Shown one piece after another: positions 23,150 to 34,859 of a stretch of 64,000 nucleotides of DNA. The DNA lies in assembly GCA_015680685.1 (NCBI GenBank), contig MNCI01004872.1, positions 1,217,527 through 1,281,526 of the forward strand. The letters are read 5' to 3'. Under the pieces are notes generated by a model. It saw only the letters and a program-made list of their open reading frames with translations. It was not told the DNA's origin and did no database searches. Numbering within the stretch: the first letter of the stretch is position 1; the number at the start of each line of letters is the position of its first letter. A program made the translations under genes and the position numbers. This stretch comes from Gnetum montanum. Lineage: Eukaryota; Streptophyta; Gnetopsida; Gnetales; Gnetaceae.

Positions 23150-25300
23150 TGTCCAAACATGATGGACTCTAGAAGAACTTAGAATTTCCTATATGATGGC
23201 CTTATAATACATCGAAACATAACCAGAAGTAAATTTCAACTCTTTATAGAGTACCAAGTGATGCATAAAGATAATTTTATACATTCCATAGTCATATCCA
23301 TTTTCTCATTTGGGAAGACCTTCTATTATAATTACATTTTATTTTTAAGCTACTTTTTTCCTCTTTCTCTTGACATCCATAACAACATTAGAGAAAACAT
23401 ACTCCCCATCAAATAAACACTCAATATACTTCAACATCAATTTTCTGACTACTACAAGATGTTATGTAGAAGGCATTGAATCATTCACCACAATTTTATA
23501 TGCAAGTATGTCAACAACAACAAGAATCCAATGCTCACCAGTGTTGAAAGGAAGATAAAATAATGTGTGTCTAGATTGAAAAAACTCATCCCAACACATA
23601 TTATCTTTAACCTCTTTAATAATATCTATTTCTACAACAAAATCATGAACATCTTCTTCAACCAATGTACCACTTTCAACATTGATGACATGTCTTTTGT
23701 TTCTATTCTTTGATCTATGTTTCGATTGGTTTTTCTAAGCTACCTACATTTTTCTCTTGAAGGACTTCACATAACATTGAAACATAATGTTTAAAATTAA
23801 ATATTTTTTATTTAAAAATTCATGAGAGTGATACAAAGACTTCTAAACTTCCTTCAAGTGCATGATGTACATATCAATGATGTTATTGTCTAGTCATTCT
23901 TTCCATCCTTTTTTATATAAAGTCCTAAAAGAGAATCTTGTGGTAACATGTCAGGCAAATGATGTCCTCACAAGCTCTTTGTTATCAACTAGACCAAAAA
24001 CAACCAACTACATCACTCTATCAATTGTTGCATATTCATCAATTATTGGTATTTTAAAATCAACATTGCCATCTATTGTAAGATGCAAAAAATAAGATAA
24101 TAAACATAGACATCATTTTACTATTATTGTTTCATACATATAATAAGACTATGGTAACCAACACATTGAATATCTTAATTTTTAAACATAATAAATGGAA
24201 TAACAATATCAACTTTACTTGCCTATTGCTTTATGGATTACTTGTTCTTTATTATACTCAATAGAAGCAAATAATCTCTTAGATGCTTTGGGTGTATCCA
24301 TATCATCCAAATCTATTATACACATTGACATTAAGGACATTAAAAGAGAAGCTTACAAATAAAAAAGATTTAAAGAAATATAGAAAATGTACAACATCAT
24401 ACCATTTTTAGGATCTTCTATGATGTTGCTTTTATTAGGATAAATGTTTTTGGCCACCAATGCATTCCTTAGCATGCATATTTTAGTATTTAGTCCTACA
24501 ATTTCATCACCCATTTTCTGATTTTTATCAAGAAGCTTGTGCAAGCAACTATTTTCATTGTCCACAAAGCTCTCTATTTTTGCATTTAGTGCATTGTTTT
24601 CTTCCACCAAGTGAGACTTTTCCAATTTTAACTCCTCCACAATATTCCAAAGTATTGCATTTCTTTCAAAATATTGACTTAATGTCTCAATCACATTATC
24701 TAAATTATCTTTGATTAGTTTCAAAGAACATTTATCATGATGGTGCACATCTTGCATAGAAGGCTTATCATGTTCTTTCACATTGGTTAAGCTTTTAGGC
24801 CTCTTAGATAAGGATGCATTCTTGAAAATGCTATTAGGCTCCAACTTCACTATATCTTGAAGTTGGATAGGGATAAACTATATATTGTGTTTCTAGAATA
24901 ATTTGATCACAATAATTAAAAAGCTCAGAGACCTCTCTAACATTATGAAGTTGCCATGCCCTTTCATGCCTCCTCATTTCAGACAGTATGATCAATGGGA
25001 TATCAAAAGAAAAACCTTCATTGCTATCCAATGTCCACATTAGTACAATAGCATTGTTAGAAATTTTAGCTTTTATTTGTTTTACTAGAATTAAACCCCA
25101 TCACATATAGCAATTTGGGTTACTATGTCTATTATCAATTTTTTTAGCACAGTGAATCAAGTGATTTTCACTTTTCTTCCACCTTTGTTTCTTGATAGCT
25201 GACTCATTGCTACATGAAACTTGTATGATATTTGCAATATCATTTGTATTGAAGGTGAAATTTTGACCTTGTACAGTGGCTTTTCAAGCATTTTTTCCAT
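23150..25300 (-). pseudogene. Transposon-borne Ulp1/C48 SUMO-protease-like gene
   Basis: On the minus strand the gene runs from about 25.3 kb down to 23.15 kb. The N-terminal part (about 25.3-24.86 kb) has FSFDIPLIILSEMRRHER, similar to plant-transposon protein domains. A 165-codon frame (24353-24850) follows, with a heptad-rich coiled coil (VEELKLEKSHLVEENNALN). The Ulp1 domain begins with GWKE then LDNNIIDMYIMHLK (about 23.9 kb) and continues to TGEHWILVVVD (catalytic His, about 23.53 kb), VNDSMPS (catalytic Asp) and ENGYDYGMYKI (about 23.3 kb). In that last motif the family has D-C-G, so the catalytic Cys has become Tyr (TGT to TAT). A stop precedes ENGYD and others occur upstream, so the protein is dead. 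Functional relatives cleave SUMO or similar conjugates. Ulp1 genes are known passengers of plant MULEs (Kaonashi type) and CACTA elements. Confidence 0.85.
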
Positions 25301-25679
25301 CTAAGACAATCAATCAACCATTTATAAAAATTATAAAGAATATTTTTATCATATCAATCTTCCATTGTCATCCAATCATATATTTCAATTCTCTTAAACT
25401 TCTCAAAAAGGACACATTTCTAGCAACTCCAAAATAGTTTGAACATTACGTTCACAAACTAAGGCAAAAGTTATAATTTCAGAGATTTAATAACATTTAG
25501 AATAACATAACATGAATAAAATTGTTGAACAAGTGTAGTAATATATTTTTGAAATAACTACAATTTAAAATAAAACAACTACTCACATGAAAGATCTCTT
25601 TGGTTAATGGCTTTGGCTTTGACAACACTCATGATTAGATATAACTTTGAAAATAATTAGCTAGCTGTGGCTATGCTAC

Positions 25680-26250
25680 ATTAAAATTAACATTATTAGC
25701 ACATAATAGAAATAGTGCTAGAAGACTATGCATCGCAATTCTTTAGTAAAGTGCAAGGCATAGTTCTCATGTAGTCAAAAACTAATACAAACTAAAAAAT
25801 AGTGCCATGAAACTATGGGTCACAGTGTGGCCACAATTTATCATTTGAATATATTTAGGTAATGAGTGCAAGGTGCAGGTCTCTAGAAACGAAGCAATTA
25901 AAACATAATGCCATGAAACAGCGCATTGCAGTCTCATCGTAGTTTTTAAATTAAAATTAATCTAAAGAAATAGTGCCACAAGACTATGCTTCATAGTGTG
26001 GGCACAGTCTTACATAAACATAAATTTACAACTGTAGAATCATGCGAGTCAAAGAGAATCGCATTTTTAACACCAGTAGTGTGAATTACGTGGACTTGCA
26101 CTGGAAAAAAGTTATAAGACGTTATATTGCATACATAAAAGATTTTTAAATAAATTTTGTGAGATGTGTATCCTCACACTATGAACCAAAAAAAAAAAAT
26201 TGCAAGTTGTAGATACTTGCATTGAATTTAAAGCTACACCTTAAATGCAA
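25680..26250. repeat. Degenerate repeats of about 100-120 bp and poly(A) run
   Basis: Units with AATAGTGC-A-GA-ACTATG...CACAGT-TGG-CACA recur near 25.71, 25.82, 25.91 and 25.98 kb. A run of 12 A follows at about 26190. They are probably the outer end of the Ulp1-bearing DNA element; no terminal inverted repeat could be fixed by eye. Confidence 0.45.
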
Positions 26251-26329
26251 ACAAGCAAATGAATGTCATTTTTCAAAAAAGAATAGCAAACGGTTTAGGT
26301 GAACTTACCTATCGGAGTAGATCAAAGAG

Positions 26330-26520
26330 TGCATAGGCAGTGGCAACAGTGGTGGGGTGGCTACAGCAGCGAAGGAGCACAGTGGTAGAGCAGAGTGAAG
26401 GAGCACAGTGGTAGAGCAGAGTGGTGAAGCGGAGCACAGTGGGCAGTGCATAGTGGTAGAGTAAAGCACAACAGGTAGAGCACACCGGCAGAGTAGAGTA
26501 CAGTGGCCAAGAGAAGGCAT
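26330..26520 (+). repeat. GC-richer minisatellite
   Basis: Words AGCACAGTGGTAGAGCAGAG recur; one unit (GAAGGAGCACAGTGGTAGAG and the bases after it) is duplicated exactly in tandem near 26368-26422. Further diverged copies follow to about 26.52 kb. Confidence 0.75.
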
Positions 26521-26599
26521 GATTTTGGTTTTGCTGAGATGAGGGTTGGGGAGATAAAAATAGGATTTTTGTTTAACCTCTGCTATTGGTGGATGGGCA

Positions 26600-27720
26600 T
26601 GGCTGGATGACCACAATGGGTGAGCATGGATGCGTGACCACTATGGCATGGTCCCAATAATAGCATGTTTGTCATCATACAGGCACATAGGTCACTCATA
26701 TCCTAATGGGACCAATTTTAACTTTTGCCAAAGGCTCTTATGCAAAGCCCAAAATTCCAAATCAAATCTGAGAAAGCGTAACAGATTCACATGTACCATA
26801 AGTTTCCTATTCTCCTTTGGTGCACTGCTAATTCTTCTTCTGCTTCTACCATCGTAGCTGCTATCTCCGACTAGTTGCAGTGAAAGTACACTCTCAAGAA
26901 CTGGAGGTGGTGTTTGAGTTCCACTGTTTGTCCATAGGATCCGAGCCTGAGCTCAAGCTTGAAACCACCTGTGCAAGTAATACCAAGGAAAGGCCTATGT
27001 GCAAAGCAGGTTCTATTTCTGGTGCAAACTTTGGCAGTATTATGATCGGTGAGAAGGCAAATCATGTGTGTCTTGTTCAAGCCCCATTCCAACAGTACAT
27101 GGTCTCCCTAATTCATAGATAACAACAATCAAAAGAGTGACAATTCAAATTATGAAATTTCCAAAGTTCATTACAAGCGAAGAAGACACTGCTGCAGTGT
27201 CCAAACTAGCGTCAGTTAAAAATCAAACTTTCCAATTTCCAAAATTCATTGGAAGGCAAGAGAATGCTGTTGTAGCATTCAAACGAGCATCTTTTGAAAA
27301 CAAAGACTTTCCAAATTTTTTTGAAATTTAAGTTTTGTCATCTGTGCTCAACAGGGTGCATCACTCAAATCTGAGACTAAGCTATTTAGTGTCCATAATC
27401 AGATTTCATCCTTCAATTTATTTCGTTGTTGTAAACTCTACAACTTGCAGGCTAGTCTACAAAAATGTACCATATAGCTTCCAGAATTGTCTCAAGTAGA
27501 CTGTGCTGCCAACTACATGCTTGTGCCCTTCAAGGTTCATGCCTGCAAGTGCATACAATGCGAATCATGATCACTCAAACTTCTTCGATGAATGGATGCC
27601 AAAGCAACCTCAGCTTGAGTCTGAATGTGATGCTGTAAGAGATCATGCCACTTTGCAATGTTTCAGAAAGCCTCCTTTATATGTGAATCTCATAAGCAGT
27701 GGCCACTCATGGTAGCCAAG
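26600..27720 (+). other. Gene-like stretch, unassigned
   Basis: Base composition here is more balanced than in the surrounding elements, and open frames are longer than chance neighbours: 26880-27122, 27137-27331 and 27503-27715, all plus. The second contains a two-fold peptide repeat, with FPKFITSEE and FPKFIGRQE about 30 residues apart, each followed by an A-V-K-A-S type stretch. An acceptor-like CTTGCAG occurs at about 27450. I recognise no family. It may be remnant exons of a single-copy gene or decayed unique sequence. It lies about 450 bp before the TMEM115-like pseudogene on the same strand, but I see nothing linking them. Confidence 0.3.
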
Positions 27721-28173
27721 ATTTAATTCATTTCTGCAAAATGCAATGACAATATGTCCTTTAACAGCCTCCTTCTCATTATGAAAGATTTACGGTATTA
27801 TCATATTATGTCCTTTCTGATTATCTTGCTAAAGAACATTACCTAAAACTATACAGACACATATCATTTAATATAATAGATTGGAAGTCAAGAAAGAGGT
27901 AGCTCACTGTAGCTATTGATTTTAACTCACTGAAGTTAAAAACGTTCATGCACTGGTTGTTAGGTTAATTAAACTCGAAAGGTAGAACAACAACAATAAC
28001 AACTAGTACTAGTGAATGTAAAAAAGTCGATGTTGGAGATCAATCGTAGTAATAGGCATGGCATACAAGAGATAGGCATCATTGCAAACATCAAGCAAAC
28101 AAGCCCTTGTCAGACCTATATCTCTTCTAAATTAGTCACGGTTACCAATAGGTCTTCATATTTTTTTGATGCA

Positions 28174-29311
28174 GGTCTGTTGACAGGCTTTACACGACTA
28201 TCCAAAGGACCTGCAGCAATCATTATTTTATTGTTCATAGTTTCACATTTATTTCCATGGATAATTCAATATTTAGCTGTTGTTCAAGGAAAAACAATCC
28301 CATTTGTATGGAATCTTATAACTACAGGCCATTTAGAGCAATCAATATTTGCAATGTTCATTAGCATTATTAGCCTTCTTTTTAGCAGGAAAGTTTTGAA
28401 CCAATATGGGTTCCAAGGAATTTTTAAAATTTATCATGATTGTGAACGTTTTGGATTTTATGTGTGTTTGTCACATATTTAATTCTTTATTATGTGACAA
28501 GGAATGAAAACTTTTTGTATGCACCTCTTCATGGTTTCTATGCAATTTTAGCCAGTGTTACTAGACTTGGACTCTATGAGTCATTTGTTTTCCAGAAATA
28601 AACCCAGACGAGTTATGTGGAAGACTTGATCAAAACTCAAGTCAACCTATGTATTTTTCAATTTTCATTGTTTGTAATCTTTTAAAAGAGTTCAAATTTC
28701 AACTCATCTTGTGGGTTGCTAGTGACTCGTTTTCTTCTGAAGACCCTAGAACTCTACGAGTACTCCCTGAAACTCTACGAGTAGTAACACTAGTTTTTGT
28801 AGTCTCTCTTATCAGTTTTAAGCAAATAATGCTCGATCAGAAGATATCCATACCCTTAAGATTGTGTGTTAAGTGGTTTCCCTCCATTCTGATGTTGGTG
28901 ACTCTAACTGTAAGCATTTTGCCACTGGAAATACCTACCTTTTTATAGTTTTTGGTACTTATGAGAGTTGGTTTTATCTTCATTACTTGCAAAGAAAGAC
29001 AAAAAAACTTAAAGGGTGATCCTAGTGATGAATTTTCTTTTGCAACATTTTTCCATAGTTACTTAAGGTTTGCCATAGATCCCATTGCAACCATTTTTGA
29101 GAAACTTTTTTACAGAAGATCTCAACCTTCTATAGAAGAACTAGGGCATGTTTTAGGAGGCATTTCTTTGCTAGGATATGACCCTACTAAAGGGTTTAGA
29201 AGAAGAGAATAGGGATTCTGGGCACTTGAGGAAAGGTTGGCTACAACAAAGGCTAATGAAACAATTAAAGAGTTTGACAAATCAAGTGAATATGCATATG
29301 CAAGTGTGTAA
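28174..29311 (+). pseudogene. TMEM115 / rhomboid-like protein 19 pseudogene
   Basis: The decayed frames follow the plant TMEM115 (DUF1751, rhomboid-like 19) protein from near its start to its end: GLLTGFTRLSKG, then TIPFVWNLITTGHLEQS, then membrane segments. After the insertion at 28553-28792 come FKQIMLDQKIS, KWFPSILML, KGDPSDEFSFATFF, FAIDPIATIFEKLF and ALEERLA. Relatives are Golgi multi-pass membrane proteins of about 300 residues. Breaks: frameshifts near 28.42, 28.46, 28.94 and 29.01 kb, a stop after GFRRRE, and the insertion. The conserved part starts at an acceptor-like TTTTTTTGATGCAG|G, so a first intron may remain upstream. No other intron is seen, and no poly(A) tail, so retrocopy versus old duplicate is undecided. 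Confidence 0.85.
28553..28792. mobile_element. hAT-like miniature insertion in the TMEM115 pseudogene
   Basis: A 240-bp segment interrupts the collinear protein match between YAILAS and FVVSLISFKQ. Its ends are CAGTGTTACTA and, inverted, TAGTGTTACTA (10 of 11 identical). The 8-bp flanks ATTTTAGC (28545-28552) and GTTTTTGT (28793-28800) match at 5 of 8 positions, with two of the three differences being transitions. TIR form and 8-bp duplication suggest hAT. It has no coding capacity. Confidence 0.65.
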
Positions 29312-29600
29312 ATAATTTCTTCACTATTTTTAGGATGGCAGCTTGGATTCTAGAATTAAACCCTTTAATATTCTACTAATTTTGCAAGAAGGAATTGTTC
29401 AAAGTTAACATCCATCCATGTTTTGTAATATAAAACTACCTTGCAATGTAAAAAGAGTCGAGTTATGTTCACAGCATCTTATCGAAGTTACTATTTTTTT
29501 CTTTTACAACTTTAAAAACCATTCTAATTGATAGGATGGAGCAAAATATTTGGGTATCCTATTTAATTTATGGTACGTTTTGAGTAAAAATTTTATACTC
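29312..29600. other. Spacer after the pseudogene
   Basis: AT-rich, with no poly(A) tail directly after the pseudogene stop and no feature recognised. Confidence 0.4.
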
Positions 29601-29604
29601 TTCT

Positions 29605-29775
29605 GACCTTGTTGGTATTATTTGATTTGCTTTTACTTTGTTTTAACCTTGTTTCTATCTTACTATACTTTGTTTTTATCATTTTTTACTTTGTTCCTAC
29701 CTCATTTTACCTTCATTGGCCCTAGTTTACCTTGTAGTAACCTTGCATGACCTCACTTTACCATATTCTACCTCT
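29605..29775. repeat. Degenerate TTTTACCTTG-type simple repeat
   Basis: TACCTTG, TACTTTG and TACCTCA words separated by T-rich runs recur about every 10-20 bases, giving a loose pyrimidine-biased repeat. It lies upstream of the Tat element. Confidence 0.6.
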
Positions 29776-30119
29776 ATTTAGCATTTTTTAATATGCTTTG
29801 GATTTTATTTTTTATCTATTGTTCTATTATTGTAGTATTATAATAGTGTTTAACAACTATGTCATGCAAATGCTACTCAATATGATTCTAGTTGAACTGC
29901 AGGGTTTGAACATGGAAACATGGGTACTATTCAATCTACCTTTGAACCTAGTTGGATCCTATGATTATGTTGAATGATCAATTAACCTCAAATGCTTAGA
30001 TTTTGAGCCTACGAGCCTCTTCAACAACATAGCCTCAATAGAGAAAGCTTAGAGTGGATGGAGTACATTGTTAAAACTCTTGACTTAGAGGCCAAAGACA
30101 TCATGGAAGACTCTCTAGT

Positions 30120-31580
30120 TGAAATTCCTATTACAATACATAATGGTGAGGAGAAAACATTAAAACTAAGTTCCTCACTTGAATCCTAACAAGCTTAAGA
30201 CATTACCAAAGTCTTCTAGGATAACATTAAGACCTTTGCATGGTCATACAAGGACATGTTTGGATTAGACCCTTGTTTAGTTCAACACAACATTATACTT
30301 GACCTAGTATCAAACCTATCAAACAAAAGGTTTGCAAAATTAGACAAGATTTGGCTTTGGTAGTTCATGATGAGATCAAGAAACTTTACCAAGTTGGTTT
30401 CATCTGAGCTATTGATTATACTAATTGGGTGTCCAACATAGTGGTGGTTCCCAAGAAGAATGGAAGCATTAACATATGTATCAATTTCCAAGACCTTAAT
30501 AAGGTAACCATTAAAGATGATTTTTTGTTGCCTAGGATTGATCAAATCATTGATATTATGGTTGGACATGCCTTGTTGTCCTCATGTGTGGGTTCTTAGG
30601 ATACAACCAAGTTAGGATTAATCTAGAGCATTAGTTGTACCTGATCTTCATGAACCCTTAGGGAACCTTTTGTTATACCATGATGTCATTCAATCTAAAG
30701 AACTCCAATGGAATCTATCAATGAGTGATGATCTACATCTTTAGTGATTACATGTTAGGATTCCCTAATGATTATGTTGATGAAATAGTAGTTAAGTTTG
30801 AGCCAACCAATGACCATGCACATTACCTTAACTTGGTACTTCAATGTTGCCTTAAATACAAGCTTAGGCTTAATCCTAAGAAGTATGTCTATGATGTTAA
30901 AATTGATAATATGCTTAACTTCATAGTGTCTAAGGTAATGATATTCATTGATCCTAATAAGGTTAAGGTCATAACCAATTTGGTAGCACCTACTAACCTT
31001 GAGGAGCTTAGAGGATTACAAGGTAGATTATAATTTATTTGTAGGTTCATCTCAAGGCTTATGTATAAGTTGCAACCCATGCAACACTTGCTTAAGAAAG
31101 GAGTTCACCATGAATGAACTACCCAATGCCAAAACGCCTTTAATAATATTAATTAAGATTTGTCCCAACTACATATTGTATATCTACCACAAAAGGATAA
31201 ACCATTTTACATCTATCTTGGAATCTCCAACATCTCCATAGCCTCTCTACTCTATCAAAAATAATGTGATGGAGCAAAGTTACCCATTTACTACTTGAGC
31301 CAATGCATTGATAGCCTGTGAGACCTAATACATGGAGGTTGAGAAGTATTGTCTAGCCCTAGTTGTCTCATTGAAGAAGTGGAGACACTACCTTTCTAGA
31401 AGTCAAGTCAATGTTATATGCAAAGACAACATGTTAAGATTGATAATGACCAACATTTACAAAAGTAGTTGAATATCTTGGTGGAAAGCCATAACAGTTG
31501 AGTTTGACTTGCATTACATATTCCAAGCCTCAACCAAAGGTCAAGCTAGAGCCACACAACTCACAATTTTTCAAGTTGAC
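30120..31580 (+). pseudogene. Tat reverse transcriptase and RNase H
   Basis: The entry motif FAWSYKDMFGLDPCLVQHN is near 30.23 kb. RT blocks follow: IVVVPKKNGSINICINFQDL (30.44-30.5 kb), DDFLLPRIDQIID, GFLGYNQVRI with stops, GTFCYTMMSFNLKN. The catalytic box reads YVDEIVVK (30773-30784), the last Asp having become Glu. A piece encoding IFSDYMLGFPND precedes the box where the family is shorter, so a small duplication or rearrangement is likely. The thumb (LNPKKYVYDV, VKVITNLVAPTNLEELRG) is open through 31033. RNase H (about 31.1-31.58 kb) is badly broken. Confidence 0.88.
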
Positions 31581-31639
31581 GACCATGCAACCATTGATCC
31601 TAAGTTTCATGATGATCATGCTTTTCATTTTTTCTAGTT

Positions 31640-32040
31640 CAGGGTAACATGGTCATCATGCACTTTGAAAGAGCTTTAATTACCCATGGGGCTAGTATTG
31701 CTACCATCTTAACATCATCTTTTGGTGTAATACAATCTTTTTCTTAATGTTCTCAATTTCAATGTACCAACAATGTAGTGGAATATGAAGGATTAATCAA
31801 AGGAATGAAGGTAGCCCATGACCAAGGAATCAAATGTTTGATGGTAAAAGATGATTCAAAACTAGTAGTTAATCTAGTAACTAAGGTCTACACATGTAAA
31901 GATAAACATTTACAATCTTATTGTGAATTACTTTAGAAACTCATGCAATAGTTTATGGATGTTGGCATTCAACATATATCCCAAACTAAGAATACCTTAG
32001 CTAATGCCATTACAACCTTAGCCCTAAGTGTGATGCTATA
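31640..32040 (+). pseudogene. Tat second (archaeal-type) RNase H domain
   Basis: The frame reads MHFERALITHGAS (catalytic Asp of the family's FDGA changed to Glu), then CTNNVVEYEGLIKGMKVAHD and DDSKLVVNLV, ending in KNTLANAITTLAL. The CTNN-AEYEAL block is the signature of the extra plant-derived or archaeal-type RNase H of Tat elements. Two in-frame stops are present. Confidence 0.82.
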
Positions 32041-32329
32041 TGTGGTTAGCAAGTTACCTTCTTTAATGGAGAATTGTGCTCTTTCCAACACATAGAACAT
32101 TGAAGGCACCTCCATAGCCACCATTGACATTGCTCCTCAAAAGGAGTGGTATGAAGATATCAAGTTTTACCTAATTCATGGTGAATCTTCAAAGAACCTG
32201 ATTGCTTCCTAAAAGGATTCTATATGAAATAGATCAAAACAATATGTTGTTGTAGTGGATACACACTTTGGCAAAGGTCCTACAATGACATATTGTTAGT
32301 GTGCTTTGTCAAAATTGAAGCTCACATAG

Positions 32330-33386
32330 TCCTTAAGCAAGTTCATGAAGGTGTATGAGGATGACATATTGGATCTAGAGCCATGACTGCAAAGATTAGA
32401 CAATTAGGATACTATTGATCCTATATGGAAAGTGATTGCCTGCAGAAGGTTAAAACTTGTGATACCTATCAATGTCACAGTAACTTAGTACATGAAGCAT
32501 AACTGAATTGAACATCACTCAAATAACTTGGTCATTTTAATGATGGTAAATTGACATTATTGGACCCATAACACCTAAGTCTTGTATAGAGCATAACTTC
32601 ATCATCACCACAACTAAATATTTTACAAAGTGAATTGAGGCTATTCCTCTAAGAAAAATCACATCTCAACAAGTCTGTTAATTTATACTAGAAAACATAG
32701 TGTTTCATTTTGGCATACGATTAACCATAGTCATAGAAAATGGAGCATAATTTAGTAGCTAAGAAACACAAGCCTTTTGCAATCAACTAAGCTTTAAACA
32801 CTTATTTTCATCATCATACTAGTCACAAGCTAATGGACAAGTCAAAGCTAGCAACAAGGTCATCATAAACTTGCTTAAAATGATGTTAAACAATAGTAGA
32901 TGCAAGTGGTATGAACAACTTATACATGCACTATGGGCTTATAGAACAACCTTGAGGACTACAATTGATGCCATATCATATATCCTTGTTTATGGATTTG
33001 AAGTTGTTTTACCTCTTGAGTTGTAGGTTTCATCACTAAGGGTAACTTTATATGACTTCATTAATGATGAACAAAATAAGGAGCTATGTATCTTCAACCT
33101 TAATTCAGTGGAAGAGCACTAAATACAAGTACTTACTTACATCAAATGGTATCAAGAGAGGTAGAAACAACAACATCATCATGATCTATGCAGTTGAAAT
33201 GTCAAGGAAGGAGACCTTGTTCTTAAGACCATTCATGAACATGTAGCCAAGTTCCTGACCAATTGGAAGGAACCTTTCTTACTTACAGAGGCCTATGGAA
33301 ACATAGCATTTAAACTAGTGGACATGGATGCGAATGAATTGGCCAATCCAGTTAACCATTCCAATCTTAAACCTTATTATGTCTAA
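32330..33386 (+). pseudogene. Tat integrase
   Basis: The zinc-binding region (HIGSRAMTAKIRQLGYY ... CDTYQCH) lies at 32.36-32.48 kb. Core landmarks follow: DIIGP-like (32.55 kb, Asp kept), ENGA where DNG-x-x-F is expected (Asp to Glu, 32.74 kb), and QANGQVKASNK (32.83 kb), where the catalytic Glu of QTNGQVE has become Lys. AYRTTLRTT and VYGFEVVLPLEL follow (32.94-33.02 kb). The C-terminal domain runs to SNLKPYYV and a stop near 33386. Loss of two of three catalytic acids makes it inactive. Confidence 0.85.
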
Positions 33387-33390
33387 TGCT

Positions 33391-33962
33391 AACCTATTTT
33401 CCTATAGTCCTTGTCTCTCTTTTTTTGTAGGTATGAATGCATGATGGATACCAATAACTTTTGTGGCCTACAACAAGAAAGTCTATGTGCCCTCTTATCA
33501 TTTCCTTTTGGCACAACAAATGAATTGCAAAACTTTGTAAAATCTGTAAAAAAACATATCGATTTCTCATGTTGTATCAATTATAACCTTTGGTGACTTG
33601 CATTATGATTATTAGCTCATGTGACCTTATGCAATCTCTTGTAATAATATGTATTATTTGACTTATTTTCTTGTCCTCTTGAAGTCGTGCTTGCAAGATG
33701 AAGCTTGAAGTCATCATGAAGGTGTGAGTCATCATAGTAATAAGTTACCATGCAATTTCAAGGCATAAGATTTGGTTAGCTTGTCCAATTGTGCCAAGAG
33801 TGCTTACCTCATATCACTTTTATTACCCCTCTTGAACCATGTACCCATATCCCTAGTACAACCTTCCTTATCCTAATAATAATGAAAACCAATGTTTGAC
33901 ATTCATGCATCATGACCATGTAATATACTCCTATATAAAACTCATAGATCAAGTTTTTTACA
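33391..33962 (+). other. 3' non-coding tail of the Tat element or spacer
   Basis: No domains. It lies between the Tat integrase stop and the chromovirus LTR. No LTR or polypurine tract of the Tat element could be identified. Confidence 0.4.
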
Positions 33963-34471
33963 TGTGACATCTTGTTTCTGAATGTTGTAAAAACATGAAT
34001 TCATGGTATTCATCGCATTCATAAGTAATATAATAGAAATATTGTAAAATAATTTAATAAATAAATGAATGAATGGCAAATAAAGAACTAGTAGACAGAG
34101 TAGAAAATAAAACAGAAATAAAAAGAATTTTATTAGTAAGATTGGTTTATTGTAAGGCCGTCTTAGTTATGTTTCCATGCCACTTAGGCCTTAGAGGCAA
34201 TCTGACATTGCCACCATGGTTAGGTTTGTCTAGTTGAAGGGATGATCAATCCCTTCTAGTCCTGCTTCATCTGAGTCTCGTCACTTGCCATTCTAGTCTA
34301 TGTAACTCCATGCCAGCATGACCTCTAAACTTGACCTTAAATGACATAGGTCAAACCAATTCCCAAGAAATACATGAATAATCTTAACTCCTCATAACAA
34401 GGCACCCATTCATTTGAAGGATAATTTCATTGTATAATTTTCTTTCATCCTTAACAAGAAATAAGATGTTA
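33963..34471 (-). repeat. 3' LTR of chromovirus B1
   Basis: Aligns with 43751-44247 of B2. The upper end follows a polypurine tract on the minus strand. The lower end is set by TGTGACATC matching TATGACATC at 43751. Length is about 509 bp. The lower boundary is inferred from the loss of similarity between the two copies. Confidence 0.7.
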
Positions 34472-34490
34472 TAATCTACCCCCTCATCCA
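34472..34490 (-). promoter_or_regulatory. Polypurine tract of B1
   Basis: Minus strand GGATGAGGGGGTAGATTA lies directly before the LTR start. The equivalent AGGAGGGTAGATTA lies at about 44248-44261 in B2. Confidence 0.75.
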
Positions 34491-34639
34491 GCTCATCCTT
34501 GAGCACTTCTATATCCAACTACTAAGTTGCTACTTCTTCATTATGCTCCTTAGCTTTAGCTTCTTTATTATCCTCATTGTTATCTATATAAATAGAAGAA
34601 AAAAATTATAAAATATAATTTATTACATCAATAATAAAT

Positions 34640-34800
34640 ACAATTTATCATTCAATATCATGATGATCAAAACGTTTGGGGTAACTATTAAGAATAAACT
34701 CTCTGTTTTCCCAAGTTTGTTGATCATAATTTAACCATTAAACAAGTATGTCACTGATAGTTTTATTTCTTAACTTCTTGGTTCATTGGTTCTTAATTGA
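34640..34800 (-). pseudogene. Chromodomain of B1
   Basis: The minus strand reads LRNKTISDILV, then W-x-NYDQQTWENREFILN, then YPKRFDHHDIE and a stop. The pattern LRN-I-LV-W...TWE....YP is the C-terminal chromodomain of plant chromovirus integrases, which steers insertion to marked chromatin. B2 has the homologous segment at about 54235-54400. Confidence 0.75.
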
Positions 34801-34859
34801 AATGGGTTTAACTTCAAAGCTTATGTTGGATCACAACCTAGCATGTATGACACATTATT

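Larger units (their letters stand above)
29990..33390 (+). mobile_element. Ty3/Gypsy Tat-lineage element, 5'-truncated
   Basis: Plus-strand pol carries RT, RNase H, a second RNase H-like domain and integrase. The second RNase H after the first is a hallmark of the Tat group. No gag, 5' LTR or primer site is visible, and similarity fades upstream of about 30.0 kb. On the right it is cut short by the chromovirus LTR beginning at 33963; 33391-33962 may be its 3' untranslated part. No target duplication was seen. Confidence 0.85.

Noticed and set aside
26305-26616. Minus-strand 103-codon frame rich in Ala, Leu and Cys
   Set aside because: It lies over a minisatellite, and the periodic residues reflect the DNA repeat.
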